DNA of 64,000 bases, from the NCBI GenBank assembly GCA_018065085.1, contig JAGHUA010000039.1:1-64000 (forward strand), given 5' to 3'. Position numbers and translations under genes: made by a program. This document shows positions 63,308 to 64,000 of this stretch, in pieces. This DNA comes from Candidatus Liminaster caballi. GTDB taxonomy: Bacteria > Bacteroidota > Bacteroidia > Bacteroidales > UBA3663. Under the pieces are notes generated by a model that was given only the letters and a program-made list of their open reading frames with translations, was not told the origin of the DNA and did not search any database. The number at the start of each line of letters is the position of its first letter. Positions within the stretch are counted from its first letter, which is position 1.

Positions 63308-64000
63308 ATGATTACCAGATATCATGCCAAATATTATGCTTACTTGCTTTCCCAACAATCGGTGGGAGAGCAGTTGTCGTCCCTCTCTCAGTCATTGTTG
63401 AATGCTGCAGTTGACATCAATCCACATCAGATTGATGCAGCTTTGTTTGCTTTCAAATCGCCTTTGTCAAAAGGTATAGTACTGGCGGATGAAGTCGGTT
63501 TGGGCAAGACAATAGAAGCAGGATTGGTTTTATGCCAATATTGGTCAACCGGCAAACGCAATATAATTGTGGTATGTCCTGCATCACTTAGAAAGCAGTG
63601 GGAATCAGAACTGCTCGATAAATTTGGATTGAAGAGCGAGATCCTCGATACCAAAAACTACAATGCTCTGCAGAAAGAAGGAAAGAATCCATTTGATCCA
63701 TCACGAATCGTCATCTGTAGCTATACATTCTGTGCCAAACATAAAGGTGAGATTCTGACCCATGGGTTCCAGCTGGCAGTGATTGATGAGGCTCACAAGA
63801 TGCGAAATGTCTATCGCAGCAGTGCCAGAACAATGGCAGAAGTGCGCGATGCTCTTTATGGCTCCAAGAAATTGTTGCTCACAGCAACCCCGTTCCAGAA
63901 TTCATTGCTCGAACTCTATGGACTCACTTCTGTTATTGATGACAAGATTTTCGGAAGCGAGAAATCCTTTCGTGCAGAATATGGCAACGGAACGAACTTA
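63308..64000 (+). CDS. SNF2-type DEAD/DEAH helicase, N-terminal part (runs off the window)
   Basis: The first 231 codons of a helicase with no stop before the window ends. The ATG at 63308 follows an in-frame stop at 63299-63301. Walker A is LADEVGLGKTIEAGL, motif Ia contains VVCPASLRKQW, motif II is VIDEAHKM and motif III is LLLTATPFQNS. This order and spacing match RapA/HepA-like SNF2 translocases, which in accessory regions are often parts of DISARM-like or other anti-phage systems. The domains after the first RecA lobe are unknown. Upstream lies the structured RNA, and before it the GHKL/STAS pair on the same strand. Confidence 0.8.
   Translation, partial: MITRYHAKYYAYLLSQQSVGEQLSSLSQSLLNAAVDINPHQIDAALFAFKSPLSKGIVLADEVGLGKTIEAGLVLCQYWSTGKRNIIVVCPASLRKQWESELLDKFGLKSEILDTKNYNALQKEGKNPFDPSRIVICSYTFCAKHKGEILTHGFQLAVIDEAHKMRNVYRSSARTMAEVRDALYGSKKLLLTATPFQNSLLELYGLTSVIDDKIFGSEKSFRAEYGNGTNL

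Overview
The window reads as a chromosomal segment of a Bacteroidales bacterium, most likely of the Prevotella group. The main reason is at least twenty copies of the Bacteroidetes -7 promoter element (TAnnTTTG) at gene starts. Secreted polysaccharide hydrolases with Bacteroidetes architectures, a Bacteroidetes-type RecQ and a HU-CCDC81/SPOR protein agree with this. The family placement is inference. No tRNA, rRNA, insertion sequence, CRISPR array or phage gene was recognised.

Layout. 0.5-2.5 kb: a hemerythrin-LuxR regulator, an acetyltransferase and a wrecked acyltransferase. 2.6-9.6 kb (minus): secreted glycan enzymes (GH115, GH97, an esterase-GH105 fusion) with a 42-bp tandem repeat array between them, but no SusC/SusD pair. 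9.6-16.2 kb (minus): MarC, then an argS-parE-coaD-S41 peptidase operon. 16.3-25.7 kb: a SufT-like protein, LpxH, a SPOR protein-recJ-recQ operon, a TPR lipoprotein-like gene, a DUF3298 lipoprotein and rsmG. 25.8-34.5 kb (plus): a loose run of metabolic genes (MBL hydrolase, DUF4250, proA, DJ-1, GH43-CBM6-esterase, ACT plus PFL pair, pyrF, alpha/beta hydrolase). 34.6-41.7 kb: MlaFE divergent from LptB, a sugar nucleotidyltransferase, pyruvate phosphate dikinase and a YczE-like membrane protein. 41.7-45.2 kb: a large MXAN_6230/SCO0854-like protein divergent from a WYL regulator. 45.5-47.3 kb: prfA and a HAD phosphatase. 47.2-56.2 kb: an exopolysaccharide or O-antigen locus (Wzz, Wzx, Wzy, three glycosyltransferases, a WbsX-like protein and a uronate lyase). 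56.3-61.5 kb: tilS, pheS, a DUF5686-like outer membrane protein and rarA.

From about 61.5 kb the DNA turns AT-rich and accessory in character: a GHKL-type ATPase, a STAS-like (DUF4325) protein, a strongly folded non-coding stretch and the start of a SNF2-type helicase that runs off the window. This is the best candidate for an undescribed system, and its overall look (ATPase, switch protein, RNA, helicase) resembles a defence module. A second candidate is the MXAN_6230-like/WYL pair, and a second possible non-coding RNA lies at about 24.4-24.55 kb.

Many spacers between genes are built from degenerate short tandem repeats whose word differs from spacer to spacer. Starts were moved downstream of the longest open frame where that frame ran through a promoter or lacked homology.
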